Below, piece by piece: positions 18,743-29,093 of a stretch of 64,000 nt of DNA. This DNA is from Rahnella laticis (GTDB lineage: Bacteria; Pseudomonadota; Gammaproteobacteria; Enterobacterales; Enterobacteriaceae), in assembly GCF_015644585.1 (NCBI RefSeq), contig NZ_JADOBI010000004.1, forward strand, positions 372,001 to 436,000, read 5' to 3'. The first letter of the stretch is position 1; every line of letters starts with the position of its first letter. The notes under the pieces were generated by a model. It ran no database searches. It was not told where the DNA came from and saw only the letters and a program-made list of their open reading frames with translations. The translations under genes and the position numbers were made by a program.

Positions 18743-19369
18743 TTATTTGGTACCAAATATCTTGTCGCCCGCATCGCCGAGCCCCGGCATGATGTAGCCT
18801 TTCTCGTTGAGCCCCTGATCTACCGAGGCGGTGTACAGCTCGACGTCCGGATGCGCAGCTTCGAGAGCGGCGATCCCTTCCGGTGCCGCTACCAGCACCA
18901 GAACTTTAATGCTCTGGCAGCCCGCTTTTTTCAGCAGGTCGATGGTGGCGATCATGGAACCGCCGGTTGCCAGCATCGGGTCAACCACCAGCGCCAGACG
19001 TTCTTCGATGTTAGAAACCAGCTTCTGGAAATACGGCACAGGCTTCAGGGTTTCTTCATCACGGTACACACCTACCACGCTTATACGTGCGCTCGGGACG
19101 TGTTCCAGTACGCCTTCCATCATGCCCAGACCGGCACGCAGAATTGGCACAACGGTAATTTTCTTGCCCTTGATCTGGTCAATTTCAACCGGACCGCACC
19201 AGCCTTCGATAGTCACTTTTTCAGTTTCTAAATCGGCAGTCGCTTCATACGTCAGAAGACTACCCACCTCAGAAGCCAGTTCGCGAAAACGTTTCGTGCT
19301 GATGTCGTTTTCACGCATCAGGCCCAGCTTGTGTTTCACCAGCGGGTGTTTCACCTCGACGATCTTCAT
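18743..19369 (-). CDS. upp: Uracil phosphoribosyltransferase
   Basis: 208 aa, the E. coli length. Converts uracil and PRPP to UMP. The PRPP-binding loop [13 protein letters not shown] (about 128-140) and the uracil-binding C-terminus [16 protein letters not shown] are intact, and [12 protein letters not shown] near the N-terminus is typical. AGGAG precedes the ATG. Divergent from purM across a 232-base gap that holds a PurR-type operator nearer purM; upp-uraA forms a uracil uptake and salvage unit. Confidence 0.98.
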   Translation of the reverse strand: MKIVEVKHPLVKHKLGLMRENDISTKRFRELASEVGSLLTYEATADLETEKVTIEGWCGPVEIDQIKGKKITVVPILRAGLGMMEGVLEHVPSARISVVGVYRDEETLKPVPYFQKLVSNIEERLALVVDPMLATGGSMIATIDLLKKAGCQSIKVLVLVAAPEGIAALEAAHPDVELYTASVDQGLNEKGYIMPGLGDAGDKIFGTK

Positions 19370-19520
19370 TGTTTATTCTCCTAAGGTGGTTGGGCTGCAA
19401 AAAAAAATCGCGAGATTATAACGCCATTTTTTTTGAACGCCACTGCCAATTGCCTGATCTGGATCATCAGGAACCCGGTTAGAGTATAGACAGCCTGAAA
19501 ACATCATCCGAATAAGGCGC

Positions 19521-19536
19521 TCGCAAACGTTTGCTT
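19521..19536. promoter_or_regulatory. PurR operator upstream of purM
   Basis: TCGCAAACGTTTGCTT matches the PurR consensus ACGCAAACGTTTGCNT at all but one defined position and has the perfect GCAAACGTTTGC core palindrome. It lies 66 bases before the purM GTG, as in E. coli. Confidence 0.93.
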
Positions 19537-19601
19537 CCACTGTTAGAATTGCCCCGCATTATTTTTCAACCACCAACCCAAACCGCCGTGGGGACTTCGC
19601 A

Positions 19602-20639
19602 GTGACCGACAAAACCTCTCTCAGCTATAAAGACGCAGGCGTAGATATCGATGCCGGTAACGCATTGGTAGACCGCATTAAAGGTGTAGTAAAACAGACC
19701 CGTCGCCCGGAAGTTATGGGTGGATTGGGCGGTTTTGGTGCTCTCTGCGCGCTGCCGCAAAAATACCGCGAACCCGTGCTGGTTTCAGGTACCGACGGCG
19801 TTGGCACCAAGCTGCGTCTGGCAATGGATTTAAAACGCCACGATACCATCGGTATCGACCTGGTCGCGATGTGCGTCAACGATTTGATCGTTCAGGGCGC
19901 TGAACCGCTGTTCTTCCTCGATTACTACGCCACCGGCAAACTGGACGTTGATACCGCCGCCAGCGTGATCACCGGTATTGCAGAAGGCTGTAAACAGTCT
20001 GGCTGTGCGTTAGTGGGCGGCGAAACCGCCGAAATGCCGGGGATGTACCACGGCGAAGATTACGACGTCGCGGGCTTCTGCGTCGGCGTGGTGGAAAAAT
20101 CAGAAATTATCGACGGCAGCAAAGTGGCTGACGGCGACGTGTTGATCGGCCTGGCCGCCAGTGGCCCGCATTCCAACGGCTACTCACTGGTGCGCAAAAT
20201 TCTGGAAGTCAGCAAAACCAATCCGGAAACCACCGATCTGGCAGGCAAATCGCTGGCCGACCATCTGCTGGCACCGACCAAAATTTACGTGAAATCGATC
20301 CTGAATCTGATCGAAAACGTCGAGGTGCACGGTATCGTCCACCTGACCGGCGGCGGCTTCTGGGAAAATATTCCGCGCGTTCTGCCGGAAAATACTCAGG
20401 TCATCATTGATGAATCAAGCTGGCAGTGGCCGGACGTCTTTACCTGGCTGCAAACCGCCGGTAACGTCAGCCGTCACGAAATGTACCGTACCTTCAACTG
20501 TGGCGTTGGCATGCTGGTTGCACTTCCGGCTGAGCTGGCTGAACAGGCGATTGCTTTACTGAACGATAATGGCGAAAAAGCGTGGAAAATTGGCTACATT
20601 AAAGCCTCTGACTCCGCTGAACGTGTTGTCATCCAGTAA
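19602..20639 (+). CDS. purM: AIR synthetase (phosphoribosylformylglycinamidine cyclo-ligase)
   Basis: 345 aa with a GTG start giving [20 protein letters not shown], as in E. coli. It closes the imidazole ring, converting FGAM to AIR with ATP. PurM-family motifs: [17 protein letters not shown], the Mg-ATP loop [21 protein letters not shown] and [15 protein letters not shown] clear PurR operator precedes it. purN follows after 27 bases in the same operon. Confidence 0.98.
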   Translation: MTDKTSLSYKDAGVDIDAGNALVDRIKGVVKQTRRPEVMGGLGGFGALCALPQKYREPVLVSGTDGVGTKLRLAMDLKRHDTIGIDLVAMCVNDLIVQGAEPLFFLDYYATGKLDVDTAASVITGIAEGCKQSGCALVGGETAEMPGMYHGEDYDVAGFCVGVVEKSEIIDGSKVADGDVLIGLAASGPHSNGYSLVRKILEVSKTNPETTDLAGKSLADHLLAPTKIYVKSILNLIENVEVHGIVHLTGGGFWENIPRVLPENTQVIIDESSWQWPDVFTWLQTAGNVSRHEMYRTFNCGVGMLVALPAELAEQAIALLNDNGEKAWKIGYIKASDSAERVVIQ

Positions 20640-20666
20640 TTCAACTCACTGAAGACAGGTATAGAA

Positions 20667-21305
20667 ATGAAAAGGATTGTGGTTCTGGTATCGGGCGAGG
20701 GAAGCAATTTACAGGCCCTGATCGATGCCTGCCAGCAGGGAAGAATCAACGCAGAAATCTGCGCTGTTTTCAGTAACAAATCCGCCGCTTACGGGCTTGA
20801 AAGAGCCCGTTCCGCGAACATCCCGGCGCATGCGCTGGATGTCAAAGCCTACGAAGATCGCGCTGCGTTTGATGTCGCACTGGCCGATGCCATCGACACG
20901 TTCCGGCCCGATCTGGTAGTACTTGCCGGGTATATGCGTATCCTCACCGCAGAATTCGTTCAGCGCTTTGCCGGACGGATGATCAACATCCACCCTTCCC
21001 TGTTACCGAAATATCCGGGTCTTCACACTCACCGCCAGGCGATTGAAAATCAGGATACCGAGCACGGCACGTCGGTGCATTTTGTCACTGAGCAGCTCGA
21101 TGGCGGCCCTGTCATATTGCAGGCGAAAGTCCCGGTGTTTACTGAAGACACAGAAGAAGAGCTGGTGGCGCGTGTGCAAACACAGGAACACAGCATTTAT
21201 CCGCTGGTGGTCAGCTGGTTTGTTGAAGGACGTTTGTCCCTGCAAAATGGTCAGGCGTTACTGGATAACAATCCACTGCCTGAGCAGGGTTACGCGGCGG
21301 ATTAA
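20667..21305 (+). CDS. purN: Phosphoribosylglycinamide formyltransferase 1
   Basis: 212 aa, E. coli length. Transfers formyl from 10-formyl-THF to GAR. Catalytic residues are present: Asn and His in NIHPSLLPKYPG (Asn106, His108 in E. coli) and Asp in VTEQLDGGPVILQ (Asp144). The glycinamide-binding N-terminus VVLVSGEGSNLQALI is typical. Second gene of purMN, closed by a terminator 30 bases downstream. Confidence 0.98.
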   Translation: MKRIVVLVSGEGSNLQALIDACQQGRINAEICAVFSNKSAAYGLERARSANIPAHALDVKAYEDRAAFDVALADAIDTFRPDLVVLAGYMRILTAEFVQRFAGRMINIHPSLLPKYPGLHTHRQAIENQDTEHGTSVHFVTEQLDGGPVILQAKVPVFTEDTEEELVARVQTQEHSIYPLVVSWFVEGRLSLQNGQALLDNNPLPEQGYAAD

Positions 21306-21334
21306 TCTGCTTAAACGCGATGATTTCACTATAA

Positions 21335-21360
21335 ACCGGCCCCGTGCCGGTTTTTTATTT
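21335..21360 (+). terminator. Terminator of purMN
   Basis: CCGGC and GCCGG pair around CCCGT (A-rich before, TTTTTTATTTT after), a standard rho-independent terminator. Confidence 0.88.
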
Positions 21361-21368
21361 TCTGTCAT

Positions 21369-21529
21369 TTGACACTTGTTTACATTTCACCCGATATAAT
21401 GCCCATCCCGGCGCACGTTTAAACGTCGTTTGTGCGCCGACCTTCATCTGAAACACGGTTGTTTCAGATCTCATATTCACGAAGGTTACCTCAGGTAAAA
21501 CGGCTTTTTGATTTTTTGAGGAACACCCC
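21369..21529 (+). promoter_or_regulatory. speG promoter and hairpin-rich leader
   Basis: A perfect -10 TATAAT lies at 21395-21400; TTGACA at 21369-21374 is a possible -35 but the spacer is 20 bases. The predicted leader of about 120 bases contains three inverted repeats: GGCGCAC/GTGCGCC (about 21410-21438), ATCTGAAAC/GTTTCAGAT (21446-21454 with 21461-21469, perfect 9 bp) and TTACC/GGTAA (about 21486-21498), then a T-rich stretch before the speG ribosome site GAGGAAC. The repeats suggest post-transcriptional control. No known riboswitch class is recognised. Confidence 0.55.
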
Positions 21530-22105
21530 ATGTTTAGCAATAACAGCGTCAGATTACGTCCACTGGAAAAGGATGACCTGTCGTTTGTTCACCGTCTTGA
21601 TAATAACGCCAGCATCATGCGTTACTGGTTTGAAGAGCCTTACGAGGCGTTCGTCGAACTGACAGATCTCTATCACAAACATATTCATGACCAAAGCGAG
21701 CGTCGCTTTATTATTGAATTCCAGGGCGGACCGGTCGGATTAGTCGAACTGGTCGAAATTAATCATATTCACCGCCGCGCAGAATTTCAGATAATCATCG
21801 ACCCGCAGCATCAGGGCAAAGGCTTTGCCGGTGATGCCGTCCGTCTGGCCATGGATTATGCCTTCTCCGTTCTGAACCTCTATAAGCTGTATTTAATCGT
21901 CGACAAAGAAAATAAAAAGGCGATTCACATTTACAGCAAACTCGGATTTGAACTGGAAGGCGAACTGAAGCAGGAATTCTTTGTGAACGGCGAATATCGC
22001 AGCGCCATCCGCATGTGTATTTTCCAGCCGCAGTTCCTGGCGAAATACAAAACCAAGCCTGTTCAGGTCAAACCTGAATCACTTATTGGTGCCAGCGCTG
22101 TCTGA
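21530..22105 (+). CDS. speG: Spermidine N1-acetyltransferase
   Basis: 191 aa (E. coli 186). GNAT enzyme that acetylates spermidine and spermine with acetyl-CoA, detoxifying polyamine excess. The spermidine-binding region [19 protein letters not shown] and RRFIIEF are E. coli-like, the acetyl-CoA loop is visible in [18 protein letters not shown], and the catalytic Tyr region is [20 protein letters not shown]. The ATG follows TTGAGGAACACCCC. In E. coli speG is elsewhere; here it lies between purN and ppk as a single-gene unit. Confidence 0.97.
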   Translation: MFSNNSVRLRPLEKDDLSFVHRLDNNASIMRYWFEEPYEAFVELTDLYHKHIHDQSERRFIIEFQGGPVGLVELVEINHIHRRAEFQIIIDPQHQGKGFAGDAVRLAMDYAFSVLNLYKLYLIVDKENKKAIHIYSKLGFELEGELKQEFFVNGEYRSAIRMCIFQPQFLAKYKTKPVQVKPESLIGASAV

Positions 22106-22122
22106 TTTCGTATAAAACCCTT

Positions 22123-22162
22123 ACCGGTGAGGGCGACAATGCCTTCACCGGCAAGACTTTTC
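22123..22162 (+). terminator. Terminator downstream of speG
   Basis: CCGGTGAGGGC and GCCTTCACCGG pair with one mismatch around GACAAT; the stem is followed by a CTTTTCCCGCTTTTT tract. Confidence 0.7.
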
Positions 22163-22409
22163 CCGCTTTTTATCCGCATTTATTCCCCCTGCAAAAACTC
22201 TCCTGAATTCATCCCCTGTAGTGTTGGACTTTCCTGTCAATCTTTCGCAATATTGGTAGTAGACACTAGGCCCTCTCACAAAAGGCTTCCTGTTGCGCCC
22301 GGCTTTTAAACAGACGGGTAACATGAAGATCACGTTGAGCTAAATTGCGGTGTTTTCAGGCAAATTTGCCTGTATGGGCCAGGTTGTAAGCCAAATGAAC
22401 GGAGTGAAA
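22163..22409. other. Intergenic region before ppk
   Basis: The 304-base gap between speG and ppk holds the speG terminator and then presumably the ppk promoter. A single CTGTCAAT at about 22232 resembles one half of a Pho box, but no second half follows at the right spacing. Short open frames here have no ribosome sites or recognisable products. I see nothing else of note. Confidence 0.5.
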
Positions 22410-24479
22410 ATGGGTCAGGAAAAGCTTTATATCGAGAAAGAACTAAGCTGGCTGTCCTTCAATGAGCGCGTGTTGCAGGAAGCGGCAGACAAAAGTAATC
22501 CCCTGATCGAAAGGATGCGTTTTTTAGGGATTTATTCCAATAACCTGGATGAGTTTTATAAAGTCCGCTTTGCTGATTTAAAACGGCGGATCCTCATCAG
22601 CGAGGAGCAGGGTTTTCTTGGCGCGTCCCGTCATTTGCTGAAAAAAATTCAGGCAAAAGTGCTTCGTATCGATCAGGAATTCGACAGTCTCTACAACGAT
22701 TTACTGCTGGAAATGGCACGTAATCAAATTTTCCTGATTAACGAGCGTCAGGTGTCGGAAAACCAGCAAGCCTGGTTGCGTCAGTATTTCAAACATCAGC
22801 TGCGCCAGCACATTACGCCAATCCTCATTAATCACGACACCAATCTGGTGCAGTTCCTCAAAGACGATTACACCTATCTGGCGGTAGAAATTATCCGCGG
22901 CGAAGAGATTCATTACGCCCTGCTGGAGATCCCGTCCGACAAAGTTCCGCGTTTCGTCAACCTGCCGCCGGAAGCGCCACGTCGCCGCAAGCCGATGATC
23001 CTGCTCGATAACATTCTGCGTTATTGCCTCGACGACATTTTCAAAGGCTTCTTTGATTACGATGCGCTGAATGCCTATTCGATGAAAATGACCCGTGACG
23101 CCGAATACGATCTGGTTACGGAAATGGAATCCAGCCTGCTGGAACTCATGTCATCGAGCCTGAAACAGCGTCTGACCGCCGAGCCGGTGCGTTTTGTCTA
23201 TCAGCGCGACATGCCGGATGAAATGGTGGAATTGCTGCGCGGCAAGCTCGGGATTTCCAACTACGATTCTGTGATCGCCGGTGGCCGTTACCACAATTTC
23301 AAAGATTTCATTGGCTTCCCGAATGTCGGCAAAGCCAATCTGGTCAACCGCCCTCTGCCACGCCTGCGTCATTTGTGGTTCGATAAATTCCGTAACGGTT
23401 TTGCCGCTATTCGTGAACAGGACGTGTTGCTGTATTACCCGTACCACACGTTTGAGCACGTTCTCGAACTGTTGCGCCAGGCATCGTTTGATCCGAACGT
23501 TTTGTCGATAAAAATCAACATTTACCGCGTGGCGAAAGACTCACGCATTATTGAATCGATGATCCACGCCGCGCATAACGGCAAGAAAGTGACGGTCGTT
23601 GTTGAATTGCAGGCGCGTTTTGATGAAGAAGCTAACATTCACTGGGCGAAACGTCTGACGGAAGCCGGTGTACACGTTATTTTCTCTGCGCCGGGTTTGA
23701 AAATTCACGCAAAACTCTTTCTTATCTCGCGCCGCGAAGGCGATGAAATTGTCCGCTATGCTCATATTGGGACCGGTAACTTTAACGAGAAAACCGCGCG
23801 GCTTTATACCGACTATTCGCTGCTGACCGCCGATGCGCGTATCACCAATGAAGTCCGCCGCGTCTTCAACTTTATTGAAAACCCTTACCGCCCGGTTTCT
23901 TTCGAACATCTGATGGTGTCGCCGCAAAACTCGCGCGACATGCTTTACCGCCTGATCGACAAAGAGATCGCCAACGTACAGGCTGGCGGAACCGGCGGCA
24001 TTACATTGAAGATCAACAATCTGGTGGACAAAGGGCTGATTGATCGTCTGTACGTCGCGTCGAATGTGGGCGTCAAAATCCGCCTGCTGATCCGCGGCAT
24101 GTGTTCACTGGTGCCCAACTTACCCGGCTTCAGCGAAAACATTCAGGTCACCAGTATCATCGACCGCTATCTTGAACACGATCGCGTTTATGTCTTTGAA
24201 AATGGCGGCGATACCAAAGTCTTCCTGTCTTCCGCTGACTGGATGACCCGAAATATCGATTACCGCATTGAAGTGGCTGTCGCCCTGCTCGATCCGCGCC
24301 TGAAACAGCGCGTTCTGGACATTCTCGAACTCCTGTTCAGCGACACGGTAAAAGCCAGAGTGATTGATAAAGAACTGAGCAACCGGTATGTTCCACGCGG
24401 AAATCGTCGCAAAGTGCGCGCACAACTGGCGATTTACGAATATCTCAAAGATCTGGAACAACAAAGTCAGCAAGCCTGA
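22410..24479 (+). CDS. ppk: Polyphosphate kinase 1
   Basis: 689 aa from ATG 22410 ([20 protein letters not shown]), with GGAG 5 bases upstream; the 20 extra residues upstream are not conserved. Reversibly builds inorganic polyphosphate from ATP on the inner membrane. Catalytic histidines are visible in [11 protein letters not shown] (His435 in E. coli, phosphorylated) and [14 protein letters not shown] (His592). The four-domain PPK1 architecture is complete. ppx starts 23 bases downstream, giving the usual ppk-ppx operon for making and degrading polyphosphate. Confidence 0.98.
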   Translation: MGQEKLYIEKELSWLSFNERVLQEAADKSNPLIERMRFLGIYSNNLDEFYKVRFADLKRRILISEEQGFLGASRHLLKKIQAKVLRIDQEFDSLYNDLLLEMARNQIFLINERQVSENQQAWLRQYFKHQLRQHITPILINHDTNLVQFLKDDYTYLAVEIIRGEEIHYALLEIPSDKVPRFVNLPPEAPRRRKPMILLDNILRYCLDDIFKGFFDYDALNAYSMKMTRDAEYDLVTEMESSLLELMSSSLKQRLTAEPVRFVYQRDMPDEMVELLRGKLGISNYDSVIAGGRYHNFKDFIGFPNVGKANLVNRPLPRLRHLWFDKFRNGFAAIREQDVLLYYPYHTFEHVLELLRQASFDPNVLSIKINIYRVAKDSRIIESMIHAAHNGKKVTVVVELQARFDEEANIHWAKRLTEAGVHVIFSAPGLKIHAKLFLISRREGDEIVRYAHIGTGNFNEKTARLYTDYSLLTADARITNEVRRVFNFIENPYRPVSFEHLMVSPQNSRDMLYRLIDKEIANVQAGGTGGITLKINNLVDKGLIDRLYVASNVGVKIRLLIRGMCSLVPNLPGFSENIQVTSIIDRYLEHDRVYVFENGGDTKVFLSSADWMTRNIDYRIEVAVALLDPRLKQRVLDILELLFSDTVKARVIDKELSNRYVPRGNRRKVRAQLAIYEYLKDLEQQSQQA

Positions 24480-24501
24480 ACCCCTGGAGCGTTACACAAC
24501 T

Positions 24502-26052
24502 ATGCCCCTTAAAAGCAGCAGCCCATTGAATGCCAAGCCACAGGAAATTGCTGCGATCGACCTCGGATCGAACAGTTTCCATATGGTGATCGCCCGCGTC
24601 GTTAACGGCGCATTGCAGGTGCTGGGACGCCTGAAACAGCGCGTTCACCTGGCCGATGGTCTCAACAATAAAAATGTGCTCAGTGAAGAAGCCATTCAAC
24701 GCGGGCTGGATTGCCTGGCTTTATTCGCTGAACGCCTGCAGGGTTTTCCGGAAAATAACGTCACTATCGTTGGAACCCATACGCTGCGTCAGGCGGTGAA
24801 TGCTGAGGAATTCCTTAAGCGCGCCGCCGAAGTGATTCCGTATCCGATAGAAATTATTTCCGGTCAGGAAGAAGCACGTCTGATTTTTATGGGCGTTGAA
24901 CACACGCAGCCGGAAAAAGGCCGCAAGCTGGTGGTCGACATTGGCGGCGGTTCGACTGAACTGGTCATCGGCGAAGATTTCGAGCCATTACTGGCCGAAA
25001 GCCGCCGCATGGGCTGCGTCAGTTTTGCGCAGATGTTTTTCCCCGACGGTGAAATCAGCCGCAGCAATTTCAAACGCGCACAACTCGCCGCCGCACAGAA
25101 ACTCGAAACGCTGGCGTGGCAGTATCGTCTGCAAGGCTGGCAGTATGCGCTGGGCGCCTCAGGCAGTATCAAAGCCGCCCATGAAGTGCTGGTCGAAATG
25201 GGTGAAAAAGACGGCCTGATTACCCCTGAACGGCTGGAAATGCTGACCGAAGCGGTGCTGAACTTTAAGAATTTCAGTGCGCTGGAGTTGCCGGGCTTAT
25301 CAGAAGATCGTCAGTCGGTATTCGTTCCCGGCCTGGCGATTCTGCGCGGCGTATTCGATGCGCTGGCGGTGAAAGAATTACGCCTTTCCGACGGCGCGCT
25401 GCGTGAAGGCGTGTTGTATGAAATGGAAGGCCGGTTCCGTCATCAGGATATCCGCACCCGCACGGCGAAAAGCCTGGCCGAGCATTACAATATCGACCGG
25501 GAACAGGCGCGCCGCGTGCTTGAAACAACCGAACAGTTGTATGCCCAATGGCTGGCGCAAAATACCAAACTGGTGCAGCCGCAGCTCGAATCTCTGCTGA
25601 AATTTAGCGCCATGCTGCATGAAGTCGGCCTGAGCATCAATCACACCGGCATGCACAAGCATTCTTCATATATCCTGCAAAATACCAACTTGCCGGGCTT
25701 TAATCAGGAACAGCAAACGCTGCTGGCGACGCTGGTGCGTTTCCACCGCAAAGCCATCAAGCTGGAAGAACTGCCGCGCCTGAATTTGTTCAAGAAGAAG
25801 CATTACATTCCGCTGATTCAGCTCCTGCGTCTGGGCGCGTTGCTCAACAACCAGCGCCAGTCGACAACCACGCCGGAATCCCTGCGGTTATCGACCGATG
25901 ATAATCACTGGACGCTGCGTTTCCCGGCCGGATATCTGGCCCAGAACAACCTGGTCCAGCTCGATTTCGAACGCGAACAAAGCTACTGGAACGATGTCAC
26001 GGGCTGGAAACTGATGCTCGAAGAAGAAGACGCTGAGCCTTCTGACAAATAA
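24502..26052 (+). CDS. ppx: Exopolyphosphatase
   Basis: 516 aa from ATG 24502 ([22 protein letters not shown]); the longer frame overlaps ppk and is rejected. Removes terminal phosphates from long polyphosphate. Sugar-kinase/HSP70/actin-fold phosphate motifs: [17 protein letters not shown] and [15 protein letters not shown]; the C-terminal HD-like and helical domains include [24 protein letters not shown]. Second gene of ppk-ppx. The C-terminus is slightly divergent from E. coli. A strong bidirectional terminator follows. Confidence 0.98.
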   Translation: MPLKSSSPLNAKPQEIAAIDLGSNSFHMVIARVVNGALQVLGRLKQRVHLADGLNNKNVLSEEAIQRGLDCLALFAERLQGFPENNVTIVGTHTLRQAVNAEEFLKRAAEVIPYPIEIISGQEEARLIFMGVEHTQPEKGRKLVVDIGGGSTELVIGEDFEPLLAESRRMGCVSFAQMFFPDGEISRSNFKRAQLAAAQKLETLAWQYRLQGWQYALGASGSIKAAHEVLVEMGEKDGLITPERLEMLTEAVLNFKNFSALELPGLSEDRQSVFVPGLAILRGVFDALAVKELRLSDGALREGVLYEMEGRFRHQDIRTRTAKSLAEHYNIDREQARRVLETTEQLYAQWLAQNTKLVQPQLESLLKFSAMLHEVGLSINHTGMHKHSSYILQNTNLPGFNQEQQTLLATLVRFHRKAIKLEELPRLNLFKKKHYIPLIQLLRLGALLNNQRQSTTTPESLRLSTDDNHWTLRFPAGYLAQNNLVQLDFEREQSYWNDVTGWKLMLEEEDAEPSDK

Positions 26053-26063
26053 ATCCACACAAT

Positions 26064-26105
26064 AAAAAAAGCCCTCTGGCATTTTGTGCTCAGAGGGCTT
26101 TTTAC
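26064..26105. terminator. Bidirectional terminator between ppx and pdeF
   Basis: GCCCTCTG (26071-26078) pairs with CAGAGGGC (26091-26098), with A and T tracts on the two sides, between convergent genes. Confidence 0.92.
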
Positions 26106-26124
26106 TTTTCAGCGTTCTGATAAA

Positions 26125-28365
26125 TCAGTTTTTTTGAAATTCCAGCAGTGAGGCCAGCGGCTGAGGCTTGCCCACCAGATATCCCTGCATATAATCCACG
26201 CCCAGTGCGTGAAGTGCCGCTTTCTGCTCTTCGGTTTCCACGTACTCCGCCACAATCGACAGATGTTTCATGCGCGCCACCTGACAAATTGACTGCACGA
26301 TGTAACCGTCCAGCGGATCAGTCAGCATGTTGCGCACAAAACTGCCGTCAATCTTCAGAATATCGGCCTGAATCGCCTTGAGGCGGCCATAACTGGCGTA
26401 ACCGGTGCCGAAGTCGTCAATCGCAATCCGGCAGCCATAAGAGCGCAGTTCACGCATCGCATAATCCGCATACTTCATGTTTTGAAGTAAATGCGATTCC
26501 GTAACTTCTAAAACGATCTGGAACGGTTCGATCTCAAATTCCAGCATCAGCGTTTTAAAATCGCGGGTAAACGTCGGGCGGCACAGCGTGGATGGCGTAA
26601 AGTTCACGGCAAAACGCAGGCTGGGAAGACGCACGCGGTTCTGATGAATAAACATCAGCGTATGCCGCAGAACCCACATATCCATCTGATAAGAAAGACC
26701 AAACTCATGCACCACCGGCAGGAATTTATCCGGCGTCACCAGTGATTCCTGTTCGCCATCAAACAGGCGCAGCAGAATCTCATGATAACTGTCGCCGCGC
26801 ACGCCCAGTATCGGCTGCGCCATCAGCACAAAGCGGTCATCATCAAGGGCACGCTGGATTTTATGCAGCATCTCGACTTTCTCTTTGATCTCCAGCTGAA
26901 CCTGACTGTGGTCGCTTTTATTGGATTCCGGCTGCCCAGTGGTCAGGGAAACCTCCGCAATACCACTGAGTTCGCCGAGCAAAATCGGCAAATGCTCAAC
27001 CGGCGAATAGACCGTGCAGTAGGATAAACCGATGTTCGGATGCAGCGGGAGCCCGTTCCAGATCAGCCGGAAATCTTCCAGATAATCATGTAAATACTGA
27101 AGCTTTTTATCAGCATCTTCGCAGTTTAACCGCAGAACCAAATCATATCCCGGCAGATGATAAACCCGCTCACCGTCCTGCAAATAAGGATTCAGCCCCA
27201 GCGCCAGCTGCTGTTTAAACTGGATACGCAGCTGCATGCCGTAGTTGCGGCTCAGCACGTCCATGTCAGAAACGCGGATGAAGCACAACATTGAGCGCGG
27301 ATGACGAGCCAAATCGCGGTTAAACGCGCGCAGGTTGGGCAGGCCAAAGACCGGATCCTGCAACGCCGCAGCGCTGAATTTTTTCATCAGCAGACGCTGA
27401 CGGGAAGAAAGCACCGACATGAGCAACAGCGTCACGGTATAAACCAGCATCAGCGCAGAAACAAAGACCAGATTATGTGTAAACCCGTGTTCAGAGATAA
27501 ATCCCTGATAGTTATTGAATAAGACGGTAAGCGTAACCGTCCAGACGATGCTGATGAAGTAATAACCATAACGCAGTGCCCCGAACAGCAGCACCGGGAA
27601 CAGCAGCGTCAGCGTGTAGTCGCTGAGCAAAATCTTGGTAAACGGCTCGCTGAGACCCGGTATGCACAGCAGCGTCACCATGAAGGTCAGCACAACAAAC
27701 CACAGCAGCACTTCGAGACGTTTCACGCCCGGCGCACGCTGTTTTCTCAGCATCATGCGCAGCACGCGGAAATAACGCGGCTGACGGATCAGGCGGATAA
27801 CCAGATAAATAACGTGCGAGTTAAGCAAGATCCCCAGAATCATTGCCTGCAAATTGACCAGCGTTCTGAGGGTGACAAATTCTGCGGTCGCCATGCCCAG
27901 ATAACCGGGTAAAAGCCCGCTTTCCACGACAATCTGCAAGACGATCATAAAAAAGAACGTCAGGAAAATCAGCAGCCAGCCGACACGGGCTTTTGCCAGC
28001 GTCATCAATCCCAACGGTGCCGACCAGCGGTTCCCGGCCTGCCAGCGATAACCCAGCCACGCGAGAAACAGTGACGTGAAATAAATCACCGTCATCAGCA
28101 CACTCATGTCGAAGCCGACCCGCAGGTAATAACGCAGGAAAAGCGTGAGGACAATGCCCGGGAAAGCCGCCCAGTCAAATACCATCAATAAGGCAACGCA
28201 CGTTGCCAGCGGCATGTAGATCAGATACGTCCGGCCTTCCGGCAGCATAATGATCGGCGAAAGCCATGACGTCACTGGGATCAACACCAGCGCGCAAATA
28301 ACAGGAAGTCCCCACCATTTGTGGCGCAGGTCATGCCAGGAGAAATTTTTACGCATCAAGTCCAT
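26125..28365 (-). CDS. pdeF: Cyclic-di-GMP phosphodiesterase PdeF (MASE1-like, degenerate GGDEF, EAL)
   Basis: 746 aa (E. coli PdeF/YfgF 747). The N-terminal ~330 residues hold about eight to ten membrane helices (MASE1-like). A GGDEF domain follows in which the signature is replaced by LPGYDL, so it cannot make c-di-GMP. The C-terminal EAL domain keeps its catalytic set: EILLRLFD (ExL), AVNFTPSTL, EVTESHLL, AIDDFGTGYASYGRL (DDFGTG), DILKIDGSFV and the QGY of YMQGYLVGKP; one motif reads AEYVET in place of AEGVE. It degrades c-di-GMP to pGpG. In E. coli the enzyme is expressed anaerobically, and an FNR-like site lies upstream here. Convergent with ppx, as in E. coli. Confidence 0.95.
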   Translation of the reverse strand: MDLMRKNFSWHDLRHKWWGLPVICALVLIPVTSWLSPIIMLPEGRTYLIYMPLATCVALLMVFDWAAFPGIVLTLFLRYYLRVGFDMSVLMTVIYFTSLFLAWLGYRWQAGNRWSAPLGLMTLAKARVGWLLIFLTFFFMIVLQIVVESGLLPGYLGMATAEFVTLRTLVNLQAMILGILLNSHVIYLVIRLIRQPRYFRVLRMMLRKQRAPGVKRLEVLLWFVVLTFMVTLLCIPGLSEPFTKILLSDYTLTLLFPVLLFGALRYGYYFISIVWTVTLTVLFNNYQGFISEHGFTHNLVFVSALMLVYTVTLLLMSVLSSRQRLLMKKFSAAALQDPVFGLPNLRAFNRDLARHPRSMLCFIRVSDMDVLSRNYGMQLRIQFKQQLALGLNPYLQDGERVYHLPGYDLVLRLNCEDADKKLQYLHDYLEDFRLIWNGLPLHPNIGLSYCTVYSPVEHLPILLGELSGIAEVSLTTGQPESNKSDHSQVQLEIKEKVEMLHKIQRALDDDRFVLMAQPILGVRGDSYHEILLRLFDGEQESLVTPDKFLPVVHEFGLSYQMDMWVLRHTLMFIHQNRVRLPSLRFAVNFTPSTLCRPTFTRDFKTLMLEFEIEPFQIVLEVTESHLLQNMKYADYAMRELRSYGCRIAIDDFGTGYASYGRLKAIQADILKIDGSFVRNMLTDPLDGYIVQSICQVARMKHLSIVAEYVETEEQKAALHALGVDYMQGYLVGKPQPLASLLEFQKN

Positions 28366-28871
28366 CTACGTTTGCGCATGAGTTTCATGCAGCGGTGAGT
28401 GATTTAGCATCTGACAGGCAGCAGACAGGCAGTCCGGCTGTAATGTCGACGGCTCCGCTCTCATGTTTCGTTGTAAAATGTCATTTCACAGAAAAGTGAA
28501 GAAGAAAATAGAATACAGCGGACGAAAGCCATGTCGCAGATATTTAAAAATATGGCTGGATTCTAATGCGACTTATCTTAAATCTTTTGATGCAGATCAT
28601 TAAACAGAATCTTTACGATTTTCACTAAAAATCATCTAAAACAAATTAATCACGCGATGAATAAGATGAAAAATCTTATTTGAATTAGCACTATGAAAAA
28701 ATGAGGAAAATTGGCCGCGATACTCTGTCTCCGGCACGATAAAACCTCAGATTTGTCAATTTTTCCGATTATCTGGTTGCCTGTTTAGTTCTGTTATATA
28801 TTGTAAATATTATCATTTGTCCTCTTTCATTCCCGCCACCGGAGCAAAGACTCACTTAAGCGATCTTAATT
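28366..28871. other. AT-rich intergenic region between pdeF and yfgG
   Basis: A 506-base divergent gap, much richer in A/T than the flanking genes. It must contain the pdeF promoter (minus) and the yfgG-mgtE promoter (plus). An FNR-like palindrome is at 28587-28600. A plausible plus-strand promoter is TTGCCT near 28777 with a TATATT/TATTGT cluster about 28795-28805. No RNA gene or conserved protein was recognised; a 60-codon frame starting at 28817 overlaps yfgG in another frame and lacks support. Confidence 0.6.
28587..28600. promoter_or_regulatory. FNR-like site upstream of pdeF
   Basis: TTGATGCAGATCAT matches the FNR consensus TTGAT-N4-ATCAA at 9 of 10 defined positions. It lies 222 bases upstream of the pdeF start, in the region that also feeds yfgG. 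CRP sites share the TGA/TCA core, so cross-recognition is possible. Confidence 0.55.
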
Positions 28872-29084
28872 ATGTCTCGAAAATCCAACATCAAGATGAC
28901 GAAAATCGTTTTATCGATAAGCTTCATTATTTTGTTCGGGCGTTTCGTCTACTCAGCTATCGGCGCGTATACGCATCATCAGAACCAAAAACAGCCTGAA
29001 ACGCCAACCGAAACCCGACAAGATCAGACACCCGAAAAAACATGTACCGGCACGCTGAAAAGTTGCCGCTACTTCAAGGAATAA
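28872..29084 (+). CDS. yfgG: Small membrane protein YfgG
   Basis: 70 aa. Aligns with E. coli YfgG (63 aa) over MTKIVLSISFIILFGRFVYSAIGAY, with one membrane helix (about residues 11-30) and a hydrophilic tail. E. coli YfgG has been linked to nickel and cobalt tolerance. The C-terminal tail here is longer and ends in KTCTGTLKSCRYFKE with two cysteines, absent from E. coli. mgtE follows after nine bases, so the two are likely co-transcribed; a link to divalent-metal handling is inference from this pairing. Confidence 0.85.
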   Translation: MSRKSNIKMTKIVLSISFIILFGRFVYSAIGAYTHHQNQKQPETPTETRQDQTPEKTCTGTLKSCRYFKE

Positions 29085-29093
29085 GGATCTCGA

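Noticed and set aside
21432-21662. Possible leader peptide upstream of speG
   Set aside because: The frame starts at a GTG inside a hairpin, lacks a ribosome site and merely continues into speG in another frame.
22228-22250. Pho box before ppk
   Set aside because: Only one CTGTCA-type half is present; no second half at the 11-base period.
22127-22309. Small gene between speG and ppk
   Set aside because: It begins within the speG terminator hairpin and has no recognisable features.
28817-28999. 60-codon gene upstream of and overlapping yfgG
   Set aside because: Different frame from the recognisable YfgG protein and no family match.
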